This document shows, piece after piece, positions 63,586 through 64,000 of a DNA stretch of 64,000 nt. Under the pieces are notes generated by a model that worked only from the letters and a program-made list of their open reading frames with translations, searched no databases and had not been told where the DNA came from. Each line of letters opens with the position of its first letter. The stretch's first letter is position 1. Source of the stretch: Stigmatella aurantiaca DW4/3-1 (GTDB taxonomy: Bacteria; Myxococcota; Myxococcia; Myxococcales; Myxococcaceae); assembly GCF_000165485.1 (NCBI RefSeq), contig NC_014623.1, forward strand, positions 3,429,501 through 3,493,500, given 5' to 3'. The translations under genes were made by a program, and so were the position numbers.

Positions 63586-64000
63586 ATGTTCGGTCAACTT
63601 CTGCTTTGGGTGCGGCGCAACTCGCGCAAAGCGCTCGCGCTTGCGCTCGCCCCTGGCTTGGTCGCACTCGCTTTTGATTCGGCGGTGTCTCATTGGGCAG
63701 GGAAGGACTTCGACAACCGGTGGCAGGCGATCCCGGTGGTCTATGGCGTCGTCGGCTTCATCCTGCTGACGGCCATGTGCATCCCGAAGTCGCGGACGGT
63801 GTTCTCCTGGACGGCCCGCCTGGTGGGCGGTGCGGGCGTGCTGGTGGGCGTGGTGGGCACGTACATCCACGCCACCGCGTTCTTCAAGGAACTGGGCGGG
63901 GACTACTCGGCCGCGAACCTCGAGGGGGCTCTGTCGGTGGCGCCCCCCTTGCTCGCGCCGCTGAGTTTCGTGGGTGTGGGTGCCCTGCTCGCCCTGTTGC
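63586..64000 (+). CDS. Membrane protein, 5' part (runs off window end)
   Basis: The open frame continues to the last base; 138 codons are visible. It begins MFGQLLLWVRRNSRKALALA and contains at least four hydrophobic helices (ALALALAPGLVALAF, IPVVYGVVGFILLTAMCI, LVGGAGVLVGVVGTYIHA and LLAPLSFVGVGALLAL). CCGGAG lies about 9 bases before the ATG. I do not recognise a family. Confidence 0.75.
   Translation, partial: MFGQLLLWVRRNSRKALALALAPGLVALAFDSAVSHWAGKDFDNRWQAIPVVYGVVGFILLTAMCIPKSRTVFSWTARLVGGAGVLVGVVGTYIHATAFFKELGGDYSAANLEGALSVAPPLLAPLSFVGVGALLALL

Overview
The window looks like chromosome from a GC-rich myxobacterium, probably of the Cystobacterineae (Stigmatella/Cystobacter/Archangium/Myxococcus relatives). 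This is inferred from strong GC3 bias, DUF2381 and eukaryotic-like kinase genes, a DUF6310/DUF5953 pair, many secreted lipoprotein hydrolases and beta/gamma-crystallin modules. No species call is possible from the sequence alone.

Layout. (1) 1-7.4 kb is housekeeping: the end of a response regulator, AlgH/YqgE, a bolA-grxD pair, a DUF2914 membrane protein, a patatin-like lipase, a MOSC protein, pepP and rsmE. (2) 7.6-9.0 kb is a secreted GH16 glucanase that converges on the next block at a 15-bp-stem bidirectional terminator. (3) 9.07-20.03 kb is one tightly coupled minus-strand operon of four very large, uncharacterised genes: a 1310-aa protein, a tail-collar fibre-like protein, a 1025-aa DUF6603-like protein and a 662-aa protein. 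It is the best candidate here for an undescribed multi-protein system. (4) 20.2-25.8 kb holds a DUF2381 protein, a membrane Ser/Thr kinase, a predicted pseudokinase and a lipoprotein with YadA-type head repeats and an S74 chaperone domain.

(5) 25.8-41.4 kb is an accessory region. It contains a VOC protein, an AraC regulator divergent from an aldo/keto reductase, an IS1380-derived MITE, a complete IS66-type element with 8-bp target duplications that splits a small gene, an IS1380 copy whose 3' end runs into a repeat array, a lipoprotein-nuclease/partner pair (DUF6310/DUF5953) bracketed by two arrays of about 35-bp repeats, and an IS1182-type element whose transposase carries two in-frame TAG codons. 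A zinc-finger GNAT protein, several gene fragments, a lysozyme-fold protein and a beta-propeller-like lipoprotein follow. Two tRNA/tmRNA-like 3' ends (26354 and 37687) lie within this region, as expected of integration relics. (6) 41.5-49.1 kb concerns polysaccharide degradation: a duplicated operator-like site, a decayed AA10-CBM2 LPMO, an intact GH6-FN3-FN3-CBM3 cellulase, a truncated outer-membrane barrel gene and a GH95-like enzyme with two beta/gamma-crystallin domains.

(7) 49.1-64 kb is mostly ordinary chromosome: a polytopic membrane protein, an MFS remnant, a DTW-domain tRNA modifier, a DUF1624-type acyltransferase, a DUF2279 protein overlapping a di-haem peroxidase, a small membrane protein, a methyltransferase-like protein, a hybrid histidine kinase overlapping an RluA-type pseudouridine synthase, an alpha/beta hydrolase, a large subtilisin-like protease and the start of a membrane protein that runs off the end. 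I see no rRNA, intact tRNA or CRISPR array.
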